In this document: piece by piece, positions 52,220-61,515 of the stretch
How positions within the stretch are numbered: the stretch's first letter is position 1
How the letters are laid out: each line of letters begins with the position of its first letter
DNA from: Bettongia penicillata ogilbyi
Lineage: Eukaryota > Chordata > Mammalia > Diprotodontia > Potoroidae
Length of the DNA: 64,000 nt
NCBI GenBank assembly: GCA_023548195.1
Contig: JAJHZJ010000270.1
Location: 62,001 to 126,000 of the forward strand
Direction of reading: 5' to 3'
The notes under the pieces: model-generated
The model's input: only the letters and a program-made list of their open reading frames with translations
Told to the model about the DNA's origin: nothing
Database searches by the model: none
Made by a program: the position numbers and the translations under genes

Positions 52220-52565
52220 GTTGGTTGGATTCTATGATGTAGTGGAAAGACTGGGAGACTTAGAAATCAAGAGACCTGGGTTCTAATCTCTGTTATAGCA
52301 CCTGTATTTTCAAAGAAGACCACAATATCAGGAAGGTGATACCATGACTTGCAAGTGAGTTGGATTACAGTGAGGCAGGCAGTACAAAGTCACCAGTCTT
52401 ACTTTCTCCTCCAGAGCCAAGGGGTCTAATAGGAAGATATAGACCAGGATGACTGGAGATGGTTCCCACTGTAGCCTTTATTAGCTGTGTGACTGAGGAT
52501 GAATCGCTACACCTCTATGGGCCAATAAAATGTACAAATATTGAGGAGATTGAATTGGACTGGTG
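52220..52565 (+). repeat. THER1/MIR SINE split by a younger SINE
   Basis: ATGATGTAGTGGAAAGACTGG and GAGACCTGGGTTCTAATC (before about 52305) rejoin TTTATTAGCTGTGTGACTGAG and CACCTCTATGGGCCAATAAAATG (after about 52465). Confidence 0.6.
52308..52465 (-). mobile_element. Marsupial SINE (AAGGACAAA-tail family), inserted
   Basis: Complement of the copy type at 24560-24775: AAGAAGACCACAATATCAGG, ACCATGACTTGCAAGTGAG, TTGGATTACAGTGAGGC, TTTCTCCTCCAGAGCCAAGG. Confidence 0.65.
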
Positions 52566-53040
52566 TTGCCTGGGCTAAACTATTCTGTGGATCAAATATG
52601 CCGATGATATATGATTTTGTCGTGAGAATACTCCCTTCACTGATTGTTATCCTCAAGTGTTTTTAGGTTCATATAATTACATTTGCAAGAGGCCTTAAAG
52701 CAGTTCTTAAAGCATCATCCAGGGGTCCTTGGAAGTCTCCAAGAGTCTTTCAGTGGGCTCCACGAGGTGAAAACTATTTTGATAATAATACCAATTTGTT
52801 ATTTGCCCATTGTAATACTTTTTTTTCCTTTTCCAATCACACATCTATATGAGGCTGGATTTTCTCTATATAATTCAACCAAAATAACCTATCATAGCAG
52901 ATTGAATATAGAAGCAAGTATGAAAATCCAGCATCTTCTACTAAGCAAGATATTAAAGAAATTTGCAAAAAAAATATGTAAAACAATGCTACTCTTCTAA
53001 CTATTTTTTTTGGCTTGTGTATCAAACATGTTAACACATA
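52566..53040. other. No recognisable feature
   Basis: AT-rich DNA. The 105-codon frame at 52683-53000 has no domain or context. Confidence 0.3.
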
Positions 53041-53054
53041 ATAGATTTATTACT

Positions 53055-53155
53055 GTTATTCTTAATAAATAAATATTTTAAATTTAAATAAATATTTAAA
53101 TAAAATTTAAATTTTAAATAAATATTAGAAATTAAATAATTTCTAATAAGGTAAA
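53055..53155. repeat. AT-rich AAATAAATATTTAAAT low-complexity tract
   Basis: Near-palindromic repeats of AAATATTTAAATTTAAATAA, liable to cruciform formation. Confidence 0.75.
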
Positions 53156-53464
53156 TGTCCATAGAAATAAACCATATAAACAATGAAGATCCTCAATAAT
53201 TATTAAGAGCATAAAGGAATCCCAAAAAGCAAAATAGGAGAGCTGCAACCTCCCCTAAGAAAATGGAGGATCAGACAAGTGAATTGACAAACCAAGGTCA
53301 CAAAGTTGACAAATATGACAAGGTCAAGTTTTGAACCCAGGTCTTTGACAGACTCACAGGTCCACCACTGGCCCCATAGTAGAAGGCATTCCACACTGGC
53401 AGGGTAAACCAGAGTTTTAGCTCTAGCAGAATTACATCCAAGAATCCAGGACTTTCTGACCAAA

Positions 53465-53740
53465 AATGATATTAATAACAGCTAGTATTTCCATAGCATT
53501 TTAAGATTTTGTAACATACTGTTCATGAGATAAGAAATACTTATCTTATTTGATTCTTACAACAACTCTGAGGGAAAAGTGCTGTTATTGTCCCCATTTT
53601 ATAGATGAGAAAGTGGAAACTGAGAGAGGGCAACTGAAATCACATAGTAAGTGTCTGAGGTATGATCTGAACCGAGATTTGGCTACTTCCAAATTTAGCC
53701 CTGTTGAACACTGCCCCACCTGCCCCACCTACTACTGAAC
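53465..53740 (-). repeat. MIR-type SINE
   Basis: ATTAATAACAGCTAGTATTTCC, CTTATTTGATTCTTACAACAAC, CCCATTTTATAGATGAGAAAG, CACATAGTAAGTGTCTGAGG. Confidence 0.6.
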
Positions 53741-53942
53741 TAGGGTAATAATTAGTGGAGGTTTTTATGGACTTCTAAAATATCTAAATTCACATTTTTT
53801 CTCCATATCTCTCCAGAGCAAATGGTTTCCTTTGATTAAAAGAGGAAGATCTGCTCCTAGTCTGAGAAAGGAACAGGACACAGGAAGTTCGGTTTGGTTT
53901 GGTTGTTTGTAATTTATAGGTGTTCAGAAGTAAGGACTCTTT

Positions 53943-53957
53943 GGTCATAAAATTCTT
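53943..53957. repeat. Target-site duplication of HAL1 copy G, left
   Basis: GGTCATAAAATTCTT, identical to 57358-57372. Confidence 0.9.
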
Positions 53958-54549
53958 TTATTTATTTATTTTTTAGTATAAATTTATTTATTTAGCTTTT
54001 TTACATTCATTTTCACAAAATTTTGGGTTCCAAATTTTCTCCTCATTTCTCCCCTCCCCCCACCCCAATACACCAAGCATTCTAATTTTCCCTATCACCA
54101 ATCTGCCCTCTCTTCTATCATCGCTCTCTTCTCTTGTCCCCATCTTCTCTTTTGTCCTATAGGGCCAGATGACTTTCTATTCCCCATTAACTGTATTTCT
54201 TATTTCCTAGTAGCAAGAACAATACTAAACAGTCGTTCCTAAAACTTTGAGTTCCAAATTCTCCCCATCCCTCCCTCCCCACCCATTCCCTTTGGGAAGG
54301 CAGGCAATTCAATACAGGCCATAACTGTGTAGTTTTACAAATGACTTCGATAATAGTCATGTTGTGTAAGGCTAACTGTATTTCCCTCCATCTTAACCTG
54401 CCCCCCATTGTTTCTATTTTGTCTTTTGATCCTGTCCCTCCCCAAGAGTATTGACTTCAAATTGCTCCCTCCTCCCATTGCCCTCCCTTCCATCATCCCT
54501 CCCACCCTGCTTATCTCCTTCTCCCCCACTTTCCTGTATTGTAAGATAG
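53958..54549 (-). repeat. Extra 3'-terminal HAL1 segment of copy G
   Basis: Parallel to 54559-55130, breaking exactly at GTAAGATAG on both sides, with roughly 25-30 differences over 570 bp by eye. It is therefore not a very recent duplication or an assembly stutter. Confidence 0.8.
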
Positions 54550-55387
54550 TTTTTTTTTAATAAAAATTTATTTATTTAACTTTTTACATTCATTTTCAAA
54601 AAATTTTGGGTTCCAAATTTTCTCCCCTTTTATCCACTCCCCCCACCCCAATACACCAAGCATTCTAATTTTCCCTATCACCAACCTGCCCTCTCTTCTA
54701 TCATCCCTCCCTTCTCTTGTCCCCATCTTCTCTTTTGTCCTGTAGGGCTAGATGACTTTCTATTCCCCATTTACTGTATTTCTTATTTCCTAGTAGTAAC
54801 AACAATACTAAACAGTTGTTCCTAAAACTTTGAGTTCCAAATTCTCCCCAACCCTCTCTCCCCACCCGCTCCCTTTGGGAAGGCAGGCAATTCAATATAG
54901 GCCCTATCTATGTAGTTTTACAAATGACTTCGATAATAGTCGTCTTGTGTAAAACTAACTGTATTTCCCTCCATCCTATCCTGCCCCCCATTGTTTCTAT
55001 TCTGTCTTTTGATCCTGTCCCTCCCCGAGTGTTGACTTCAAATTGCTCCCTCCTCCCATTGCCCTCCCTACCATCATCCCCTCTCCCTTGCTTATCTCCT
55101 CCTCCCCTACTTTCCTGTATTGTAAGATAGGTTTTCACACCAAAATGAGTGTGCATTTTATTCCTTCCTTTAGACGAATGTGATGAGGGTAAACTTCTTG
55201 TTTTTTTCTCAGCTCTCCTCTTTTTGCCCTCCACTAAAAAGTCTCCTGCTTGCCTCTTGAATGAGAGATAATTTACCCCATTCCATTTCACCCTCTCTCC
55301 TCCCACTACATTTCTCTCTCACCATTTACCTTAATTTCTTTTAAGGTATGGTCCCATCCTATTCAATTCACTCTGTGCTCTCTGTCT

Positions 55388-55444
55388 CTGTATGTGTGTG
55401 CATGTGTGTATGTGTGTGTGTGCATGCATGTACATGTGTGTGTG
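55388..55444. repeat. Internal TG microsatellite of HAL1 copy G 3' UTR
   Basis: TG repeat with CATG/TATG variants at the shared HAL1 site, immediately before GGTCCCACCAACTACCC. Confidence 0.9.
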
Positions 55445-55638
55445 GTCCCACCAACTACCCAGATGCTGAAAAATTTTAAGAGTTACAAATATTGTCTTTC
55501 CATGTAGGAATGTAAACAGTTCACTTTTGGTAAGTCCCTTATGACTTCTCTTTGCTGTTTACTTTTTCATGCTTCTTCTCATTCTTGTGTTTGAAAGTCA
55601 AATTTTCTTTTCAGCTCTGGTCTTTTCATCAAGAATGC

Positions 55639-56681
55639 TTAAAAGTCCTCTGTTTCATTGAAAGACCATATTTTCCCTTGAAGTATTATACTCAGTTTTG
55701 CTGGGTAGGTGATTCTTGGTTTGAGTCCTAGTTCCTTTGACTTCTGGAATATCCTATTCCACACCCTTCGATCCCTTAATGTAGAAGCTGCTAGATCTTG
55801 AGTTTTCCTGATTGTATTTCCACAATACTGGAATTGTTTCTTTCTAGCTGCTTGCAAGATTTTCTCCTTGACCTGGGAACTCTGGAATTTGGCCACAATA
55901 TTCCTAGGAGTTTCTCTTTTTGGATCTCTTTCAGGCAGTCATTGATGGATTCCTTCAATACTTATTTTGCCCTCTGGTTCTAGAATCTCAGGGCAGTTTT
56001 CCTTGATAATTTCATGAAAGATGATGTCTAGGCTCTTTTTTTGATCCTGGTTTTCAGGTAGTCCCATAATTTTTAAATTGTCTCTCCTGGATCTATTTTC
56101 CAGGTCATTTGTTTTTCCCATGAGATATTTAACATTCTGTTCCATTTTTTCATTCTTTTGGTTTTGTTTGGTGATTTCTTGGTTTCTCATAAAGTCATTA
56201 GACTCCATCTGTTCCATTCTAATTTTGAGAGAACTATTTTCTTCAGTGAGCTTTTGAACCTCTTTTTCCATTTGGCTAATTCTGCTTTCGAAAACATTCT
56301 TCTCCTCATTGGCTTTTTGAACCTCTTTTGCCAATTGAGTTAGCCTATTTTTCAAGGTGTTATTTTCTTCAGCATTTTTTTTGGGTCTCCTTTACCAAGG
56401 TATTGACCTGTTTTTTCATGTTTTTCTTGCATCTCTCTCATTTCTCTTCCCAGTTTTTCTTTCACCTGTCTAACTTGATTTTCAAAATCCTTTTTGAGCT
56501 CTTCCATGGCCTGAGTCCACTGGACATCCACCTCGGATGTCTGGAATAGAGAGGCCCTGACCTCCACATCTTTCCCTGATGGTAAAAATTGTTCCTTGTC
56601 ATCAGAAATGAAAGGCAGGAACATCTGTCCCCCAAGAAAGTAGCTTTCTATGGTTTTATTTTTCTTCCCTTTTCTGGGCAT
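55639..56681 (-). pseudogene. HAL1 copy G ORF1 (broken in few places)
   Basis: ATG at 56679-56681 (MPRKGKKNKTIESYFLGGQ). Breaks visible: one extra A just after QEKHEK (about 56412), the 11-nt C/A tract at 56375-56385, a TGA in place of an Arg codon in IHQ(stop)LPERDPKRE (near 55938), and TAA after NETEDF (55639). Coiled coil and RRM-like core are in one frame at 55939-56355; the C-terminal domain is at 55639-55896. Close in sequence to B. Confidence 0.8.
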
Positions 56682-57357
56682 TTTCCCAGCCAGTTACTTG
56701 ACTTCTGAGATTCCTCTCCATCTCTGCCTAGATCTGCCCAGCTAGTGCTTGGGTTCTGAGATTCAAATGCTGCTCCCCAGCCTCACGGCTTTCAGTGGTG
56801 GGCATGTGTGCTATTCAATTTAAGTTCTGGTGCTCAGGTGGGGGCAGGGTTGCCTCCCAGGCTCAGTTCCCTCAGGGGCTTTATGCAGAAACCTTTGGTA
56901 ATGGACCCGAGCCCCTGTCTGCCCCGGGAGGCCCGGACCGCCACCGCTGCCTCTGCCACTCCCTCTGCCACTGCCTCCCAAGGGGGCCCGAGTCATGGAG
57001 ACACCCCGCTCCACTCTCAGCCAGCCCAGAAGTCTCTCACTGACCTGTAGTGCCTGTGGGTGGAGCGACCTTCGTGGCCACCGGAGATTCCGTCCCTGAA
57101 GCCTGCTCGGATCTGCTCCTCTGGGGCCGTGTGGCCAGGGCAGTGCAGGGCTGGGCTCCTCTGTCCGGTGTGCAATGGACCCCTGTGAATGGCTTTCCAG
57201 GGCTCTCTGGAATGGAAATCTCTTCTACCGTGTTTCTGCGTGGCTTGCAGTGCCTCAGAATTTGTGGGGAGTTCTTTATAAGGGAAATTTATGGACTGTG
57301 GGTTCGGAGCTAGCATACGTGAGTCTTTCTACTCTGCCATGTTGGCTCCTCCCCCGG

Positions 57358-57372
57358 TCATAAAATTCTTAA
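57358..57372. repeat. Target-site duplication of HAL1 copy G, right
   Basis: GGTCATAAAATTCTT, partner of 53943-53957. Confidence 0.9.
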
Positions 57373-57431
57373 GGACAGAAATAATTTGCTGGTGGGACTA
57401 TAGGTGCAGAATGGTGAATTCACTGTAAAAT

Positions 57432-57680
57432 AAATGTTCTTTAGTTGCTCATTAGTCCTGCTTGACTCTTTGTGATCCTATTTGGAGTTTTCTTTGCAGA
57501 GATAATGGAATGTTTTGCCATTTCTTTCTCCAACCCATTTTACAGATGAGGAAACTGAGGTAAACAGGGTGAAGTGATTTGCCTATAGTCACACAGCTAG
57601 TAAATGTCGGATGTCAAATTTGAGCTCAGGTCTTCCTGACTACAGGTCCAGCACTCTATTTATTATACCACCTAGATGCC
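57432..57680 (-). mobile_element. tRNA-headed marsupial SINE
   Basis: TTTAGTTGCTCATTAGTCC, TTGACTCTTTGTGATCC, TTGGAGTTTTCTTTGCAGAG, CATTTTACAGATGAGGAAAC, AGTCACACAGCTAGTAAATG, ATTATACCACCTAGATGCC. Confidence 0.75.
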
Positions 57681-58585
57681 AGTAAACATTATATCAATTA
57701 TTTTTCATTGCTTTCTTTGTTATAGGGAACAGTCATTTGATGGAGTAGGGGGAGTGGTTATATACAGAAATGACCATGGTATAAGAACAAAAGTCATCTA
57801 TAAAATTTATTTCTAAACAATACAACTTGTTTGGGATCCCTGGCATCCCCCATATTGATTGCTGAGAGGCTTTGGGCAACTTGGTCTCCAGGGTCCCTTC
57901 AGGTTCCAAGAGTCTGTAGGGTTTAACAAATAAAGGTCCTTTTGTCTGCTTCCTGTCCTAAGCGATAACTGCTGCTTAGTATATAACTATATGACAAGGG
58001 TAATAAACACCCCACCCCCTCTGAGGCAATGATGCACAAAATAAAATATAGAGGGGGTTGTGTCTTAAAGTATATATCAATCTCTGAAGTGCTTTGAGAT
58101 CCTTTGAGATGAGGGGTGCTATAAACCTGTAAGTTATGAAGATGTTTAATCAACTTTTCTCTTACCGACATGTGTTCTCTCTGAGAGGTCCTGTGATTTA
58201 CTGCTACCTGTGTTTACCTACAGGATAATGTTCCTGGTGGACCACAGTGTGAGGAAATAGATGGTTTTCATGGGTGATAAATTGCCCTAGCAGAATTCAG
58301 GAGTCCAACACCGAGAACATTATTCCTATGGTGCCATGAGAAAGGAGAGGAAAGGTATGTGCATAAATAATATGGGAGTCATATTCTCACTTTGGAGAAA
58401 AGCACTGTCCTTATGACATTTCCTGGTGGTGTCCTTTAGCAGTCTGGGGCAGCCCACAGAGACTAAATAATGGGCTTCTTCCAGAGGTTTTGGAATTGCC
58501 CTTTCCAAATTCAGTTCCTTAGGATTCAGGGAGCTTTGTCTGTGTTCAGCACTGGGTACTGCTGGATTGGTGGACTCACCTACTG
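57681..58585. other. Mostly unassigned
   Basis: No repeat recognised with confidence and no supported gene. Confidence 0.35.
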
Positions 58586-58589
58586 TGGA

Positions 58590-59060
58590 CAGAGGTAGCC
58601 AAAAGGAGTGGGAAGAGAATTCTATTTGGCATCAAAGGAACTGCGTTCTAAATTAATTTGCCTCTGCCTGTGACCTTTGACCACCTCTCTGGCTTTTTCA
58701 GCTGTAAAGTGAGGGTCCTCCAAGGTCCATTTAATCATCTCTAAATTTCTGACCTTACTACAAGGTTAAGGTTGATCTAAGAAGAGAAAATTATATAAAA
58801 GATAATGATGCCTTGAGAAATTACCAGGTTAAATGATCATCACTTGTAGATGTAGTCATATGAGCCTCCTTGAAGATAGTTCTCAGTGGAGAGGGTATCC
58901 ACATTGATAAAATCATATATCATTAAGCAATAGGTTCTTCAGTGTAATCTGTACTGAAAAACAACATTGAAGGCCAGCCCCTCATTTTTTATTGATTTCA
59001 TACGGCTACAGAGGGGTAATGAATTGACCTAGGTCACACAGCTAGTCAGTGCCAGAAAAG
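58590..59060. repeat. MIR/THER1 fragments
   Basis: 58610-58760 plus: AATTTGCCTCTGCCTGTG, TTTCAGCTGTAAAGTGAGGG. 58975-59055 minus: GGCCAGCCCCTCATTTTTTA, GACCTAGGTCACACAGCTAG. Confidence 0.45.
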
Positions 59061-59249
59061 TGAACAAAGAAACCTCACATCACTCCCAGGGAGAACCAGG
59101 AGAACCTGCCTGCCCACCCACCCTCTGTTCTCTGCATTTGGAATATTTCTCCTCTCTTTCTGTTGTGGATGGGTGAAAGAATGGGGAATGGACTGAGCTC
59201 ACAGTGAAATGAATGTGTGGTCAACTTAGAGCCAAAAGGACTGGCTTGA

Positions 59250-59454
59250 GGGAAAAAAGAAAGGAAAAGAAATGAAAGAGAAAGGAAAGGGAAGAGGAAG
59301 GAGAGGAGAGGAGAGGGGAGGACAGGGGAGGGGAGGGGAGGGGAGGGGAGGGGAGGGGAGGGGAGGGGAGGGGAGGGGAGGGGAGGAGAGGAGAGGGGAG
59401 GAGAGGAGAGGAGAGGAGAGGAGAGGAGAGGAGAGGAGAGGAGAGGAGAGGAGA
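59250..59454. repeat. (GGGGA)n/(GGAGA)n minisatellite
   Basis: Purine-only top strand: about eleven GGGGA units at 59325-59384, then GAGGAGAGGGGAGG, then about nine GGAGA-type units to 59454. The four-G runs at one-base spacing are a strong G-quadruplex pattern. Gly/Arg/Glu and Ser/Pro/Leu frames are artefacts. Confidence 0.95.
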
Positions 59455-59459
59455 ATCAA

Positions 59460-59780
59460 CTGGGCAGAAAATGAGATTCAGGTGATTTGTCCAAGGTCAT
59501 TGAGCTAGAATGTAGCAGAGTTGAGATTTGAACAAAGGGCCTCTGACTCCAAATCCAGCATGCTTTTTCCACTTTGACCTTCACTCATGAAGACAATGAA
59601 GAACCACTAAAATCAAAGGGCACAAGTTCAAAATAGAAAGAGCTGGATTTGGAGTCAGAGGCCCGTTGTTCAAATACTGATTAGCTGCATGACTCTGGAC
59701 AAATCATCTCTATGTTTCAGACTTCCCTTTCCTTATCTATAAAACGAGTTTGGAAGTGCGGAGGTCCCTCAAGCTGTCAC
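59460..59780. repeat. Head-to-head MIR/THER1 fragments
   Basis: 59475-59580 minus (GGTGATTTGTCCAAGGTC, GAGATTTGAACAAAGGGCC). 59640-59775 plus (GAGCTGGATTTGGAGTCAG, GACAAATCATCTCTATG). Confidence 0.5.
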
Positions 59781-60328
59781 TCTGTGATCATCTCATGGGC
59801 CTGCTGCACCTTCGAGCTGACCCTCAGCAGCATGAACAAGGCCTCAATTTGTCAGCAGGCTCTTGTATGCCCGAAGAAAACAGACAGAGAGAACAGATCG
59901 AGGGTAACCCATCACCTGCACCAGCTCTGTTATTTCCGATCTGATATTACTGCTTCCAACAGGGTAAAATAAATCATGGGGCAAGGGCCCTACTAAATTT
60001 TAACTCACTGCAGTTTTAATAGCCCATCAGCTTAGGTTTAAATGATCTCAGAAAGCAAGAGAGTGGTTGACCTTAAGAAAACCACTTGGATTCAACCTTG
60101 ACATTTAAACATAATTAAGCAAAGAAGGTTTTTCCTCATTAAATGTTATTTTTGTTTCTCAGGCCATGAGCGGAATGGTGAATGAGATGCACATTCTTGG
60201 ATGTGCTTGAGGAGGAAGGATGAAGAACTTGCTTGTTGTATACAGTGGCTGCCAGCAATGAGCCCAGAGGGGAGGCAGAAGAGGAGTTTGGGCTTAAGAC
60301 AAACTTCTGGTGGAGATGCCTCCCTTTC
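59781..60328. other. No recognisable feature
   Basis: Overlapping 64-86-codon frames without domains. No repeat recognised. Confidence 0.35.
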
Positions 60329-60336
60329 TCCTACAC
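60329..60336. repeat. 8-bp target duplication of the fold-back MITE, left
   Basis: TCCTACAC, identical to 60537-60544. Eight bases is the hAT superfamily length. Confidence 0.85.
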
Positions 60337-60536
60337 CAGAGGTGGGGAACCTGCAGCCTCAAGGCCACATGTGGCCTAGGTCTTTGGGTGTGGCCTTCTG
60401 ATGGAATCCAAGGTTTACAGAACAAATTCTATTATCAAGGGGATTTGTTCTGTGAAGTTTGGATTCAGTCAAAGGGCTGCACTTGAGGACCTAGAGGGTC
60501 ACATGTGACTTGGAGGCCCCAGTTTCTCCACCCCTA
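60337..60536. mobile_element. 200-bp fold-back hAT-type MITE
   Basis: Starts CAGAGGTGGGGAACCTGC and ends, as reverse complement, TAGGGGTGGAGAAACTGG. The inverted match continues inward through CACATGTGRCC, CTAGGTC, and AATCCAA...ACAGAACAAAT, so nearly the whole element pairs with itself around a loop near 60432-60448 (CTATTATCAAGG). Non-autonomous: it encodes no transposase. Terminal GGTGGNGAA and the 8-bp duplication fit hAT. Confidence 0.8.
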
Positions 60537-60544
60537 TCCTACAC
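60537..60544. repeat. 8-bp target duplication of the fold-back MITE, right
   Basis: TCCTACAC, partner of 60329-60336. Confidence 0.85.
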
Positions 60545-60699
60545 AAGGCCTGAGAATTGTTCCTGGGGCCTAAGTAATACCCAGGTTTCCAGTGACCTCA
60601 GGAAATATGGCTAAGACATTCCAGCGCAGTCTAACCTAAAGCCCCTTATGCTTCAGGGGATGTCTTCCAGCTCTGTCGAGTTCCCTACTGATGACTTCA

Positions 60700-60850
60700 G
60701 AGACGGACACCAAAAAACACTGGAAGGCCTCATTTATCTGTTTGTTTGCTATTAAGGACCTATTACAGACAAATACTTTACTAGGATATTGCTGAAGATA
60801 AAACGTGGTCCCTGCCCTCATGGAACTTGCAACCAAGGAAGGGACTTAGA
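60700..60850 (+). repeat. Ancient repeat fragment
   Basis: ATTAAGGACCTATTACAGAC, TACTAGGATATTGCTGAAG, GTGGTCCCTGCCCTCATGGAACTTGCAA, of the uncertain family noted near 7253-7362. Confidence 0.4.
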
Positions 60851-60892
60851 CACAAAGACACATGACCATAATCTAGAGCAATAAATGATACG

Positions 60893-61270
60893 TTATTTAG
60901 TCATTTTCAATTGTAACCCTTTTTGGGGTGTTTTTTTTTTTGAGAGGCAATTGGGGTAAAGTGCCTTGCCTAGGGTCACATAGCTAACAAGTGTCTGAGG
61001 TCAGCTTTGAGCTCAGTTCCTTATGATTTCAGCACTGGGGTTCTATCTACTGTGCCACTAAGCTGCTTCTGGGGTTTCCTTGGCAAAAAATACTGCAATG
61101 GTTGGTCATTTCCTTCTCCAACTCATTTTATAGATGAGGAAACTGAGGCAAATAGGGTGAAGTGACTTGCCCAGGGTCACACAGCTAGTAAATATCTGAA
61201 GCCAAATTTGAATTCAGGTCTTCCTGACTCTAGATCTGGCACTATATCCACTGTGCCACCCAGCTGCCAA
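60893..61270 (-). mobile_element. tRNA-headed SINE split by another SINE
   Basis: The outer SINE starts GTTATTTAGTCATTTTCAATTG, is broken near 60937, resumes at about 61074 (GGGTTTCCTTGGCAAAAAATAC, GATGAGGAAACTGAGGC, GTGACTTGCCCAGGGTCACA) and ends at the head CCACTGTGCCACCCAGCTGCC. Confidence 0.75.
60937..61073 (-). mobile_element. Second-family SINE nested in the SINE above
   Basis: TTTTTTTTTTGAGAGGCAATTGGGGT is the complement of a CCCCAATTGCCTCTC-poly(A) tail like the SINE at 22512. It then reads GCCTTGCCTAGGGTCACATAG, GTGTCTGAGGTCAG, CTACTGTGCCACTAAGCTGC. Short similar words at both edges suggest a target duplication. Confidence 0.7.
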
Positions 61271-61324
61271 AGATAAATGTCCCCCAAAAGAACAGCTTCT
61301 CACAGGCAGCAGTACAGAGGGTTA

Positions 61325-61504
61325 CTCTAAGGTGAGCACAATGAGGGCAGGTTTGGGAATCCTCAAAGATTAGCACATAGAAAGTGCTTAATAAACATAT
61401 ATTAACTTGATTGGCAAAACAAGTATGACAGCAAGCATTTACTAAGCCTTACTATGCAGCAGCACTGTCCTAAGTGCTAGGCATACAAAATACAAGCAAA
61501 AAGT
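61325..61504 (+). repeat. L2 tail and ancient repeat fragment
   Basis: GAGCACAATGAGGGCAGG, TTAGCACATAGAAAGTGCTTAATAAAC, then GACAGCAAGCATTTACTAAGCC...GTGCTAGGCATAC, which L1 fragment H interrupts. Confidence 0.5.
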
Positions 61505-61515
61505 AAGTCACAATA
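61505..61515. repeat. Probable target duplication of L1 fragment H, left
   Basis: AAGTCACAATA against AAGTCACTATA at 62887-62897, 10 of 11 identical. Confidence 0.6.

Larger units (their letters stand above)
53958..57357 (-). mobile_element. HAL1 copy G with doubled 3' end
   Basis: A half-L1 of about 2.8 kb plus a second copy of its last ~590 bp. In sense: 5' end at 57357 with GGAGCCAACATGG (complement of 57339-57351), 5' UTR of about 670 bp, ORF1 (56681 to 55639), 3' UTR with microsatellite (55388-55444), first A tail (complement of 54550-54558), then 3' UTR again from CTATCTTACAATACAGG to a second A-rich end. The 15-bp target duplication flanks the whole composite. ORF2 is absent. Confidence 0.85.

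Noticed and set aside
59226..59508. Gly/Arg/Glu and Ser/Pro/Leu frames of 77-78 codons
   Set aside because: Products of the GGGGA/GGAGA minisatellite.
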